A stretch of DNA of 64,000 bases from positions 647,915 to 711,914 of the forward strand of contig CAVPGP010000003.1 of assembly GCA_963704025.1 (NCBI GenBank). Direction: 5' to 3'. The position numbers and the translations under genes are program-made. This DNA is from CAVPGP01 sp963704025. Its GTDB lineage: Bacteria > Actinomycetota > Thermoleophilia > Gaiellales > Gaiellaceae. Below the pieces are notes generated by a model. That model was not told the origin of the DNA. It saw nothing but the letters and a program-made list of their open reading frames with translations, and ran no database searches. Of the stretch, positions 16,631 through 24,641 are shown piece by piece (within the stretch, counting starts at the first letter, position 1; each line of letters starts with the position of its first letter).

Positions 16631-17079
16631 TCGACATTCGCCCCCTGGCAGACGACGAGCTGGCTGCCGTCGACGCTGCGCTGCCCCTGTCGCGGCTCGA
16701 ATCCGTGCAGACCTACCTCGTGGCCTGGGACGGCGACGCCCCGGTCGGGCACGCTCACGTCGCCTGGGAGGGCGGGCACGCGGACGCACCGGAGATTCAG
16801 GACATGTACGTCCTGCCGGAGCGCCGCGGCGCGGGGACCGGCGCGGCCCTGGTGGGCGCCGCCGAGCGGCTGGCCGCGGGGCGCGGCTTCGACCGGATGA
16901 GCCTCAGCGTGGGGGAGGCCTCACCGGCGCGGCGGCTCTACGAGCGGCTGGGCTACCGCGACGCGGGGGTCGCGCCCGTGCGTGTCCAGGGCACGATCGT
17001 GATCCGTGGCGAGCCGCTCGAGGTCGACGACACGCTCCTCTACCTGGTCAAGCACTTGAACGAGCTGCAGACGCGCTAG
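16627..17079 (+). CDS. GNAT-family N-acetyltransferase
   Basis: 150 residues with a GNAT fold: beta-strand VAWDGDAPVGHAHVAW, the acetyl-CoA pyrophosphate loop in LPERRGAGTGAALVGAAE near residue 65 (RRGAGTG), then LSVGEASPARRLYERLGYRDAG near 105 (the NxxAxxLYexlGF-like motif). GTG start overlapping the upstream stop. The acceptor substrate is unknown. The stop codon lies at the left tip of the palindromic repeat that follows. Confidence 0.88.
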   Translation: MIDIRPLADDELAAVDAALPLSRLESVQTYLVAWDGDAPVGHAHVAWEGGHADAPEIQDMYVLPERRGAGTGAALVGAAERLAAGRGFDRMSLSVGEASPARRLYERLGYRDAGVAPVRVQGTIVIRGEPLEVDDTLLYLVKHLNELQTR

Positions 17080-17240
17080 AGCTCGTCTCGTAATGACCTT
17101 CGCCGATGGGGTGCGATGGACGGTGCGAGGCAAGGACGCAGGACGCGCCCATATGCGGGCATATGGGCGCAACCGAGGACGCCGCATCGCGACGTTCAGC
17201 GCACCCCAGCGGCTCAAGGCCTCATTGTGAGACGAGCTCT
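17078..17240. repeat. 163-bp imperfect palindromic (MITE/REP-like) element
   Basis: The ends AGAGCTCGTCTCGTAATGA (17078-17096) and TCATTGTGAGACGAGCTCT (17222-17240) are inverted copies with 17 of 19 matches. Complementarity continues inward (GGGGTGCG against CGCACCCC) to a central perfect pair GCGCCCATATGC (17145-17156)/GCATATGGGCGC (17159-17170). The whole element can fold into one long hairpin. It fills the gap between the GNAT stop and the -10 box of the next gene and encodes nothing evident. A miniature transposable element or a large REP-type hairpin are the options. Confidence 0.75.
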
Positions 17241-17255
17241 TAGCCTCGGCGCCAC

Positions 17256-17427
17256 GTGCCGGGCTCCCTCTACCTCCCCGAGATGACGAACCTCGAGGTG
17301 CGCGACTTCCTCGCGCGGCGGATCGACGGCCGAGCTCGGCGAGCAGTTCCTCGACTGGTGCCGCGAGGCGGTCGTGGACGTCTTCCAGGACATGGAGAGA
17401 TTGCACGACCGGCTCGAGGCCGGCTGA
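17256..17427 (+). pseudogene. Creatininase-family remnant with internal deletion
   Basis: The first 22 codons read PGSLYLPEMTNLEVRDFLAR, like the N-terminus of creatininase-family amidohydrolases. After a frame change near 17320 the next 29 codons (AELGEQFLDWCREAVVDVF..., ending at TGA 17425-17427) look like the C-terminal helix of the same family. The roughly 180-residue metal-binding core is missing. A TAGCCT box (17241-17246) and GTG start are still intact, so the deletion looks recent. The assignment rests on the two ends only. Confidence 0.5.
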
Positions 17428-17479
17428 CGGTGAACCGCACCGCCTCGCCGGCCGCCGCGACCGCCGGGGATGGCGTGGC

Positions 17480-18091
17480 TCAGGAGCGGCTCTCTGCGCC
17501 GCGCGTAGGCCCCGCGACGAATCCCGCGTAGAGGAGGACGGCGGCCACGGCCACGAAGACGGACGTCGCCGCCACGCCCAGCCCCGCGAGGCCGCTGCCG
17601 ACGGCGGCCACGGCGACACCCGCGAGGATCAGCGCGTTGCCGAGCCGTCGACTCCGGAACGTCGCCAGGGCGACCACGACGATCGCGAGCGTCCCGAGAG
17701 TGTTGCCGATGATCGCGACGGCGCGCGGGACCCAGTCGAGGTGGTCCTGCGCCGGAGGGATCTCGTCTCCGAACGTTCCGTGCACGGGCATCGCGATCGC
17801 GACCCCGACGGCGAGCCCGACGTAGACGAGCCCGACGGCGCCCGCCCAGCGGCGTCCCCAGAGCTGCAGCGAGCCGACACCCAGGAGCGGCGCGGTCAGC
17901 AGACCCCCGAAGAGGTAGTAGACGCGAAACGAGCGGGCGTCCCAGCCGGCCGCGGCGCCCCAGGCGAGCGCCGCGGACGCGACCGCGTACGCGAGGAGGC
18001 CCGCCGCCCAGGCCCAGCGGCGCCGCTTGAGCAGCGACCCGGCCAGCCGGAGCGTCAGCAGCGAGGCGCCGAATGCGAGCAGCGCGTCCAT
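17480..18091 (-). CDS. Integral membrane protein of unknown function
   Basis: About 203 residues with six hydrophobic segments (starts MDALLAFGASLLTLRLAG, then YAVASAALAWGAAAGW, APLLGVGSLQLWG, VGLVYVGLAVGVAIAM, a NTLGTLAIVVVALATF stretch and a final AATSVFVAVAAVLLYAGF). The ATG at 18091 was preferred to upstream starts that would add a hydrophilic stretch overlapping the divergent gene's upstream region. There is no family I recognise. It stands alone, convergent with the remnant gene. Confidence 0.65.
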   Translation of the reverse strand: MDALLAFGASLLTLRLAGSLLKRRRWAWAAGLLAYAVASAALAWGAAAGWDARSFRVYYLFGGLLTAPLLGVGSLQLWGRRWAGAVGLVYVGLAVGVAIAMPVHGTFGDEIPPAQDHLDWVPRAVAIIGNTLGTLAIVVVALATFRSRRLGNALILAGVAVAAVGSGLAGLGVAATSVFVAVAAVLLYAGFVAGPTRGAESRS

Positions 18092-18218
18092 GGACGAGAA
18101 CCGTAGTGCGCTCGCGCACCGAGGATGAGCCGCGCGCGCCGTGAATCCTGCAGAACACGAGGGCCCGCTCCATCCGCGACGAGTCTCCACCGGAGAGGGC
18201 AGCCGCCCGGGCGTGCGC

Positions 18219-18224
18219 TAGGCT
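18219..18224 (+). promoter_or_regulatory. Putative leaderless -10 box (TAGGCT)
   Basis: TAGGCT ends 8 nt before the ATG of the aminotransferase gene; no ribosome site is visible. Confidence 0.5.
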
Positions 18225-18232
18225 CGGTCGCG

Positions 18233-19378
18233 ATGGCCGACAAGCGCTACCTCTTCACGCCGGGGCCGACGCCCGTGCCTCCCGAGGTGCTCGCGGCGAC
18301 CGCCGAGCCGATCGTCCACCACCGCGGCCCGGACTTCCGCGTCGTCTACGAGCGGACGCTCGCTCGCCTGAAGGACGTCTTCCGGACGCGGCATGAGGTG
18401 TTGCTGTTCACGTCGTCCGGCACGGGGACGATGGAGTCCGCCGTCGCGAACCTCTGTGATCCCGGCGACCCGGTCACCGTCGTCTCCGCGGGCTCCTTCG
18501 GCGAGCGCTGGACCGCGATCGCCCGCCAGTACGGCTGCGCCGTGGACGTGCTGGCGTACGAATGGGGCGACACGCCCTCCGCTGACGATCTCGCGTCGTC
18601 TCTCGAGCAGCGTCCCGCCAAGGTCGTCCTGCTGACGCAGTCCGAGACGTCGACCGGCGTCGTCGCGGATATCCGTGCCCTGACGGCCGTTGCGAAAGAC
18701 GCCGGCGCGCTCGTCGTCGTCGACGCGATCTCGAGCCTCGGCGCCGTGCCGCTCGAGACGGACGAGTGGGGCGTCGACGTCGTCGTCTCCGGCTCGCAGA
18801 AGGCGCTCATGTGCCCACCCGGCCTCGCGTTTGTCTCTGTCTCAGACGAGGCCTGGGCCCGTCGCGGCAGCGCACCCCGCTTCTACTTCGACTGGGAGCG
18901 CACCCGCAAGGCGCAGGCCGCGGTAGACGCCGCGTTCACGCCGGCCGTCTCGCTCGTGCGCGGGCTCGACGTCGCGCTCACGTTGCTGCTCGAGCGCGGT
19001 CTGGAGACGGCGTTCGAGCACCACGTGCGCCTCGGCCGCGCCGCCCGCGAGGGGGTGAAGGCGATGGGCCTCGAGCTCTTCTCGCCCGACGACGACTCGG
19101 CTGCGGTCGTGACCGCCGTGCGCGTCCCCGAGGGCGTCGACGGGAGCGAGCTTCTGCTCCAGCTCCGCGACGGCCACGGGATCACGCTCGCCCCGGGCCA
19201 GGGTGACCTCAAGGGCCGGATCTTCCGCATCGGCCACATCGGCTGGTTCGACGTCTTCGACATCACGACCGCGCTCGCCGGCGTCGAGCTCGTGCTCGCG
19301 GAGGCGGGTGCGCCGATCGAGCGCGGTCTCGCCGTCACGCGGGCCCTCGAGGCGTACGAGCAGCGCGTCACGGCTTGA
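18233..19378 (+). CDS. Class V PLP aminotransferase (alanine-glyoxylate/serine type), possible phosphoserine aminotransferase
   Basis: 381 residues of the AGXT-like class V family: TPGPTPVPPEVLAA at the start, FTSSGTGTMESAV near 58-70, the PLP lysine in SGSQKALMCPPG near 187 and the C-terminal GHGITLAPGQGDLKGRIFRIGHIG. It overlaps serA by 4 bp. In several prokaryotes a member of this family beside serA takes the place of SerC, so transamination of 3-phosphohydroxypyruvate to phosphoserine is a reasonable inference. Serine-glyoxylate or alanine-glyoxylate transamination remains possible. Confidence 0.85.
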   Translation: MADKRYLFTPGPTPVPPEVLAATAEPIVHHRGPDFRVVYERTLARLKDVFRTRHEVLLFTSSGTGTMESAVANLCDPGDPVTVVSAGSFGERWTAIARQYGCAVDVLAYEWGDTPSADDLASSLEQRPAKVVLLTQSETSTGVVADIRALTAVAKDAGALVVVDAISSLGAVPLETDEWGVDVVVSGSQKALMCPPGLAFVSVSDEAWARRGSAPRFYFDWERTRKAQAAVDAAFTPAVSLVRGLDVALTLLLERGLETAFEHHVRLGRAAREGVKAMGLELFSPDDDSAAVVTAVRVPEGVDGSELLLQLRDGHGITLAPGQGDLKGRIFRIGHIGWFDVFDITTALAGVELVLAEAGAPIERGLAVTRALEAYEQRVTA

Positions 19379-20928
19379 GGGTCCTGGTTCGAGAGGAGAT
19401 CGCCGAGCCTGGCCTCCGCCTGCTCCGCGACCGGTTCGAGGTCGACGAGGACCGCGACTCGCCGCTCGAGGAGATCATCGGCCGCTACGACGCGATCGTG
19501 ATCCGGTCGGCGTCGAAGCTGACGGCCGAGCTGATCGAGAGGGCCGACCGGCTGAAGGTGATCGGCCGCGCAGGGGTCGGCGTCGACAACGTCGACGTCG
19601 AGGCGGCAACGCGTCGCGGGATCGTGGTCGCGAACGCCCCGGAGTCGAACGTGGTCTCGGCCGCCGAGCACACGATCGGCCTCCTGGTCGCCCTCTCCCG
19701 CAACATCGCGCAGGCGCACGCCGCGCTCAAGCAGGGTCGCTGGGAGCGGTCGAAGTGGGCGGGGATCGAGCTGGCCGACAAGACCCTCGGCGTTCTCGGC
19801 TTCGGCCGCATCGGCCAGCAGGTCTCACGCCGGGCGCAGGGCCTCGGCATGCGCGTCCTCGCCTACGACCCGTTCGTGTCCGAGGAGCGTTTCCGGGAGC
19901 TCGGCGCCGAACGGGTCGAGACTGTCGACGAAGTCCTCGGCGCCTCGGACTTCCTGACGCTGCACCTGCCGCTGACGCCCGAGACACGGGGCTCGATCGA
20001 CGCTGCCGCGTTCGCGAAGATGCGCGACGGCGTCCGCCTCGTCAACGCCGCTCGCGGCGAGCTGGTCGACGAGGCCGCGCTCGTCGATGCGCTCCGCGCG
20101 GGCAAGGTCGCGGGCGCGGCGGTGGACGTCTACTCCGTGGAGCCTTACTCGGGCCCGCTGCTGGAGCTCGATCAGGTCGTCGTGACGCCGCACCTCGCCG
20201 CGTCGACCGCCGAGGCGCAGGACCGCGCCGGGATCATCGTCGCCGAGCAGGTCGCCGCTGCGCTCGAAGGCGGCCTCGTCACGAACGCCGTCAACATCCC
20301 CGTGATCGACGCGGCCGACCTGGAGGTGCTCGGGCCGTTCATTCCGCTCGCGGCCAAGCTCGGGCGCCTGGCGACGGAGCTCGCCGGCGGCCGCGCGCAG
20401 CGGATCTCGCTCGAGTACTACGGGGTGCTCGCGGACTACGACACGCGCCTTCTGACCGTCGCGGCGCTCAACGGCGCCTTCCAGGGACGCGTCGACCAGC
20501 CCGTGAACTACGTCAACGCGCCGATGATCGCGGCGGAGCGGGGAGTGGAGGTGACCGAGGAGCGCAGGCGCTCGTCGCGCGACTTCACGAACCTCGTCGC
20601 CGTCTCGGCCGACGGCGTCCGCGTCGCCGGCACGACGATCGGCGGCGACAACCGGCACTGGCTCGTCAGCGCGCTGGGCTTCGAGCTGGAGATGGAGCTC
20701 GCGCCGCTGATGGTCTTCCTTCGCTACGACGACGTTCCCGGCGTGATCGGCCGGGTCGGCACGCTGTTCGGCGAGGCGGGGGTCAACATCGCCAACATGG
20801 CCGTCTCCCGGAACAACCAGGGCGGCAAGGCCGTGATGGCGCTCTCGCTGGACGCCGATCCACCCTCGGAGCTGATCGTGAGGCTCCGCGAGGGGATGGA
20901 CGACGCCCACTGCGTGCGGGACGCGTGA
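19375..20928 (+). CDS. serA: D-3-phosphoglycerate dehydrogenase
   Basis: 517-residue long-form PGDH, first step of serine synthesis. NAD motif GVLGFGRIGQQV near 140, the catalytic Arg in VNAARGELVDEA near 230 and the His in TPHLAASTAEAQ near 280, then the intervening ASB domain and a C-terminal ACT domain (VIGRVGTLFGEAGVNIANMAVSRN), the usual site of serine feedback. TTG start overlapping the aminotransferase stop (TTGA), so the two serine-pathway genes are translationally coupled. Confidence 0.95.
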   Translation: MRVLVREEIAEPGLRLLRDRFEVDEDRDSPLEEIIGRYDAIVIRSASKLTAELIERADRLKVIGRAGVGVDNVDVEAATRRGIVVANAPESNVVSAAEHTIGLLVALSRNIAQAHAALKQGRWERSKWAGIELADKTLGVLGFGRIGQQVSRRAQGLGMRVLAYDPFVSEERFRELGAERVETVDEVLGASDFLTLHLPLTPETRGSIDAAAFAKMRDGVRLVNAARGELVDEAALVDALRAGKVAGAAVDVYSVEPYSGPLLELDQVVVTPHLAASTAEAQDRAGIIVAEQVAAALEGGLVTNAVNIPVIDAADLEVLGPFIPLAAKLGRLATELAGGRAQRISLEYYGVLADYDTRLLTVAALNGAFQGRVDQPVNYVNAPMIAAERGVEVTEERRRSSRDFTNLVAVSADGVRVAGTTIGGDNRHWLVSALGFELEMELAPLMVFLRYDDVPGVIGRVGTLFGEAGVNIANMAVSRNNQGGKAVMALSLDADPPSELIVRLREGMDDAHCVRDA

Positions 20929-20998
20929 GGCTCCGGGCAGCGTCGGGGCTGGGGTCGTTCCTGGACGCGTGACGTTCGGGAGCTACTAGGTGCGCCGG

Positions 20999-21004
20999 TA
21001 TCCT
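20999..21004 (+). promoter_or_regulatory. Putative leaderless -10 box (TATCCT)
   Basis: TATCCT ends 7 nt before GTG 21012 and 10 nt before the in-frame ATG 21015 of the ybaK gene, favouring a leaderless GTG start. Confidence 0.45.
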
Positions 21005-21011
21005 CGGGACC

Positions 21012-21506
21012 GTGATGACCCGGTCCTGGCCAGAGCCGGTCGAGCGCGTCGCGGGCTTTCTCCGCGCCGCCGGCGCTGAGGCTCGCATCGAGGAGTTTCC
21101 CGGCGGGACGCCGACCGCTCAGGCGGCCGCGGAGGCGGCCGGGTGCGAGCTGCGCCAGATCGTGAAGTCGCTCGTCTTCGACTGCGACGGCCGATACGTG
21201 CTCGTGCTCGTGCCGGGTGACCGGCGTGCCGACGCGCAGAAGGTCAAGGCGACGACAGGCGCGGGGCGGGCGCGCGTGGCGTCCGCCGCCCAGGTCGAGG
21301 CGGCCACGGGCTTCGCCCCCGGGGCGGTCGCGCCCTTTCCGGTGCCGCGGGTGAGCCGCGTCCTGATCGAGCGCACGCTGCTCACGAACGAGATCGTCTG
21401 GATCGGAGCCGGCTCCGACCGCCACATGGCGGGGCTCCCGCCGCGTGAGCTCGTCCGGCTCTCGAAGGCCGAGCCCGTCGATGCCGTCGACTACGATTCC
21501 GAGTGA
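21012..21506 (+). CDS. ybaK: YbaK/EbsC-type aminoacyl-tRNA deacylase
   Basis: 164 residues of the YbaK/ProX editing domain, which hydrolyses mischarged Cys- or Ala-tRNA(Pro) in trans. The catalytic lysine is in LRQIVKSLVF near residue 49, with LVLVPGDRRADAQKVKA and GFAPGAVAPFP further on. GTG-ATG tandem start. It lies just upstream of the branched-chain aminotransferase (19-bp gap). Confidence 0.9.
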   Translation: MMTRSWPEPVERVAGFLRAAGAEARIEEFPGGTPTAQAAAEAAGCELRQIVKSLVFDCDGRYVLVLVPGDRRADAQKVKATTGAGRARVASAAQVEAATGFAPGAVAPFPVPRVSRVLIERTLLTNEIVWIGAGSDRHMAGLPPRELVRLSKAEPVDAVDYDSE

Positions 21507-21525
21507 CCCGCGAGAGGAGAACACC

Positions 21526-22461
21526 GTGCCGCTGACCGAGACCGAGAAGATCTGGATGAACGGCGAGCTCGTCGACTGGGCCGACGCGAAGATCCACGTC
21601 GGCACCCATGGGCTCCACTACGGGTCGGGCGTCTTCGAGGGCGTGCGCTGCTACGACACTCCGCGGGGCCCCGCCGTCTTCCGTGGGCGCGATCACTTCC
21701 AGCGGCTGCACAACTCCGCACGGCTCCTCTACATGGAGATCCCGTACACGGTCGACGAGCTGCAGGCCGGCTGCAACGAGCTGCTCTCCGTCAACGGCCT
21801 CCCCGAGGCGTACATCCGCCCGATCGCCTTCTACGGCTACGGCGAGCTGGGCGTCGCGGCGCGCGACAACCCGATCGAGACCGTGATCATGTCCTGGCCG
21901 TGGGGCGCCTACCTCGGCGACGACGGGCTGAAGAACGGCATCCGCGCAAAGGTCTCCAGCTGGCAGCGCGTGAGCGCGAACGTGATCCCGCACGTCTCGA
22001 AGGCGACCGGCGTGTACCTGAACTCGATGCTCGCCGTCACCGAGGCCGTCAACGGCGGCTACGACGAGGCGATCCTGCTCACTCCGGACGGGACCGTCGC
22101 GGACGGCTCGGGCGAGAACATCTTCGCCGTCAAGGACGGGGTCGTCTACACGCCGGATCTCGCGACAGGGATCCTCCCGGGGATCACGCGCGATTCGTTG
22201 ATCCAGATCGCCCAGGACCTCGGCCACCGCGTCGTCGAGAAGGCGCTGATCCGCTCCGACCTCTACCTCGCGGACGAGGTCTTCATGTGCGGCACGGCCG
22301 CCGAGGTGACGCCGATCCGCTCCGTCGACGACCACGAGCTCGGGGTCGGCCCGGTCACGCTCGAGCTCCAGCAGGCGTACCTCGACACCGTGCGTGGCAA
22401 GAGCGAGCGCTGGTCGCACTGGCTCGAGCACGTGTCGTCGGGCGCGCGCGCCGAGGCCTGA
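21526..22461 (+). CDS. ilvE: Branched-chain amino-acid aminotransferase
   Basis: 311-residue class IV PLP enzyme, last step of valine/isoleucine/leucine synthesis. WMNGELVDWADAKIHVGTHGLHYGSGVFEGVRCY at the start, the PLP lysine in VSKATGVYLNSMLA near residue 160, the EAILLTPDGTVADGSGENIF stretch and a conserved FMCGTAAEVTPIRSVD near 265. The GTG start follows an AGAGGAGA ribosome site, supporting this start over an upstream ATG that would overlap ybaK. Confidence 0.95.
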   Translation: MPLTETEKIWMNGELVDWADAKIHVGTHGLHYGSGVFEGVRCYDTPRGPAVFRGRDHFQRLHNSARLLYMEIPYTVDELQAGCNELLSVNGLPEAYIRPIAFYGYGELGVAARDNPIETVIMSWPWGAYLGDDGLKNGIRAKVSSWQRVSANVIPHVSKATGVYLNSMLAVTEAVNGGYDEAILLTPDGTVADGSGENIFAVKDGVVYTPDLATGILPGITRDSLIQIAQDLGHRVVEKALIRSDLYLADEVFMCGTAAEVTPIRSVDDHELGVGPVTLELQQAYLDTVRGKSERWSHWLEHVSSGARAEA

Positions 22462-22471
22462 CGACACGGTC

Positions 22472-23590
22472 TTGAGCACGGCCGTCAGGCAGATCCCGCT
22501 CTCGTCGCCGTGGATCGACGAGCGGGACGAGGAGCTCGTGCTCGAGGTGCTGCGCTCGGGCTGGCTCTCGCTCGGCCCGACGGGGCCGCGCTTCGAGGAG
22601 CTCCTGGCGCGGGCCGTCGGCGCGCCGCACTGCGCCGCCGTGTCGTCGGGCACGGCCGGGCTCCACCTCTGCATGCGCCTCGCCGGCGTCGGGTCCGGCG
22701 ACGAGGTGATCACGTCCCCGTACTCGTTCGTCGCCTCGGCGAACTGCGCCCTGTACGAGGGCGCGACGCCTGTCTTCGCCGACATCGACCCGCGGTCGCT
22801 CAACCTCGATCCCGCGGCGGTCGAGGCGGCCGTCACCGAGCGGACGAAGGCGGTCGTCGCGGTCGACATCTTCGGCTATCCCTGCGAGCTGGACGAGCTG
22901 CGCGCGATCTGCCACCGGCACGGGCTCGTGCTGGTCGAGGACGCCTGTGAGGCGCTCGGGGCCCGCTACAAGGGTCGGCGCCTCGGCGCGCACGGCAACC
23001 TCGCCGTCTGGGCGTTCTACCCCAACAAGCAGATGACGACGGGCGAGGGCGGCGCCGTGACGACGCATTCAGAGGCGGACTGGAGGCTCCTTGTCTCGCT
23101 TCGGAACCAGGGCCGCCTCGACTCCGGGGCATGGCTCCAGCACGGGCGGCTCGGCTACAACTACCGGCTCGACGACCTCTCGGCGGCGCTCGGCATCGGC
23201 CAGCTGGAGAAGCTCGACGCGATCCTCGCAGCACGCGGGGCGGTGGCCGACCGCTACACCGAGCTGCTGGCCGGAGTCGACATCGAGCCGCCGCTCGCCG
23301 ACGACGACGATCACGAGCGGAGCTGGTTCGTCTACGTCGTCAAGCTCCCCGCGGGCCTCGACCGCGAGCATGTGATCGAGCGGCTGCGCGAGCGCGGCGT
23401 CGCGAGCGCGCCCTACCTGCCGTCGATCCACCTGCAGCCGTACATGCGCGAGCGCTTCGGCTTCGGCGAGGGCATGCTGCCCGTGAGCGAGGACTGCTCC
23501 GCGCGGACCCTCGCGCTCCCGTTCCACGCAAGGCTGCCGCTCGACGACCAGGAGTACGTCGTCGACGCGCTCCGCACAGCGGTCGGCTAG
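22472..23590 (+). CDS. DegT/DnrJ/EryC1 sugar aminotransferase
   Basis: 372-residue PLP enzyme that puts amino groups on nucleotide-linked keto sugars for surface polysaccharide or glycan synthesis. IPLSSPWIDERDEE opening, SSGTAGLHLCMRLAGVGSGDEVIT near 50-75, VEDACEALGA near 148 and the PLP lysine in FYPNKQMTTGEGG near 177. The proposed TTG start lies 10 nt after the ilvE stop; the upstream in-frame ATG would overlap ilvE by 68 bp. No other sugar genes are adjacent. Confidence 0.87.
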   Translation: MSTAVRQIPLSSPWIDERDEELVLEVLRSGWLSLGPTGPRFEELLARAVGAPHCAAVSSGTAGLHLCMRLAGVGSGDEVITSPYSFVASANCALYEGATPVFADIDPRSLNLDPAAVEAAVTERTKAVVAVDIFGYPCELDELRAICHRHGLVLVEDACEALGARYKGRRLGAHGNLAVWAFYPNKQMTTGEGGAVTTHSEADWRLLVSLRNQGRLDSGAWLQHGRLGYNYRLDDLSAALGIGQLEKLDAILAARGAVADRYTELLAGVDIEPPLADDDDHERSWFVYVVKLPAGLDREHVIERLRERGVASAPYLPSIHLQPYMRERFGFGEGMLPVSEDCSARTLALPFHARLPLDDQEYVVDALRTAVG

Positions 23591-23657
23591 CAGCCCTCGA
23601 AGGCGGCACAGTCGCCTCGTCCGACGTCCCGCGTGTGGGCGGCACGTGACGCCTCCA

Positions 23658-23761
23658 TGACACTTGGTCTGACCAGGCGGTGCCGCGCACCGCCGCGCCA
23701 GGGGGCATGGATCCTGAGCTGGGGAAAGATCGTCACGCCCGCGTGACACTTGGTCTGACCA
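23658..23761 (+). repeat. Two copies of an 18-bp repeat TGACACTTGGTCTGACCA
   Basis: Identical 18-mers at 23658-23675 and 23744-23761, 86 bp apart start to start. The second is extended to a palindrome (CTTGGTC-T-GACCAAG). They occupy the 216-bp non-coding gap between the DegT gene and the next membrane protein, where I see no gene. A dispersed short repeat or a regulator-binding palindrome are possible; two copies are too few for a CRISPR array. Confidence 0.7.
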
Positions 23762-23792
23762 AGTGGGGACCCGGCCACACGCCGCAGCCGTC

Positions 23793-23798
23793 GATAAT
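23793..23798 (+). promoter_or_regulatory. Putative leaderless -10 box (GATAAT)
   Basis: GATAAT ends 8 nt before the ATG at 23807 with no ribosome site between. Confidence 0.45.
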
Positions 23799-23806
23799 CC
23801 ACAGGC

Positions 23807-24634
23807 ATGCGCCGACTGTCCGCCGACCCGGTTGCCCTCGTCGCGGGACTGCTTGCACTGGACGCGCTCGCGATGCTCGTCACCTATTCCCGCGTCGACC
23901 CCGGCGACCTCTACCACGTCAGCGGCTCGGGGCTCGGCGGCGGGCTGTCGCGCGTGCTCGTGGCCCTCGACTGGCCGGACGCGCTCCTCGCCGCCGCGGC
24001 GCTCGAGGCCGTCTGGCACCGGCTCCCGCGCGGCGAGCGGCCGCTGGGCTGGCTCGCGATCGCGCTCTGCGCCGTCGTCGCCGTCCCCGGCGTCGTGCGG
24101 CAGAGCGACCTCGACGCGAGGGCGATCAACGTCGTGCCCGCGCTCGGCACGGTGCTCGCCTTCGCGATGGCGCTCCGCCACCGCGAGCGGGCGCAACTCC
24201 TGCCCGTGACGCTCGTCGTCGCGCCCGTCCTGCTCCTGCTCTCGATCCCGTGGCTGGGCGCCGAGCTCGGCTTTCATACCGGGCTCGGCGTCTTCCGCAC
24301 CAGTCAAGTCTGGCAAGGCCACCCGTCCGTCCACCTCGGCTATCACCACGGCTGGGCAGGCGTCCTGATCGTCACGAGCGCCCTGCTGCTCCTTCCGCTT
24401 GCCCGGGCCCGCATGGCACGTGGCTGGCTGTGGCTGTTGCTCGTCTACGGCGCCGTGAACCTCGCGCAGGACTTCTGGTTCGAGCAGGTCGTCAAGCGCG
24501 GCTGGACGACCCGCTCGATCCCGAGCGCCATCGTGCCCCGGGCGCACTGGATCTGGCTCGTGATGCTCGTCCTCGGCGCGACTGCGATCGCGCTCGACCG
24601 AAGGCGGGCAGTCCCGCCGGCCGCGGCGCCATAA
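23807..24634 (+). CDS. Multi-spanning membrane protein of unknown function
   Basis: 275 residues with about seven to eight hydrophobic segments (ADPVALVAGLLALDALAML, VLVALDWPDALLAAAAL, LGWLAIALCAVVAVPGV, LPVTLVVAPVLLLLSIPWLGA, WAGVLIVTSALLLLPLA, WLWLLLVYGAVNLAQDFW, HWIWLVMLVLGATAIAL). No motif identifies a substrate or family. Followed 7 bp later by the RemA-like gene. Confidence 0.65.
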   Translation: MRRLSADPVALVAGLLALDALAMLVTYSRVDPGDLYHVSGSGLGGGLSRVLVALDWPDALLAAAALEAVWHRLPRGERPLGWLAIALCAVVAVPGVVRQSDLDARAINVVPALGTVLAFAMALRHRERAQLLPVTLVVAPVLLLLSIPWLGAELGFHTGLGVFRTSQVWQGHPSVHLGYHHGWAGVLIVTSALLLLPLARARMARGWLWLLLVYGAVNLAQDFWFEQVVKRGWTTRSIPSAIVPRAHWIWLVMLVLGATAIALDRRRAVPPAAAP

Positions 24635-24635
24635 T
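24630..24635 (+). promoter_or_regulatory. Putative leaderless -10 box (CATAAT)
   Basis: CATAAT overlaps the stop of the membrane protein gene and ends 6 nt before the ATG at 24642. Confidence 0.4.
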
Positions 24636-24641
24636 CCGCCG

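Noticed and set aside
23658..23761. CRISPR array
   Set aside because: Only two repeat copies, one 68-bp interval, no cas genes.
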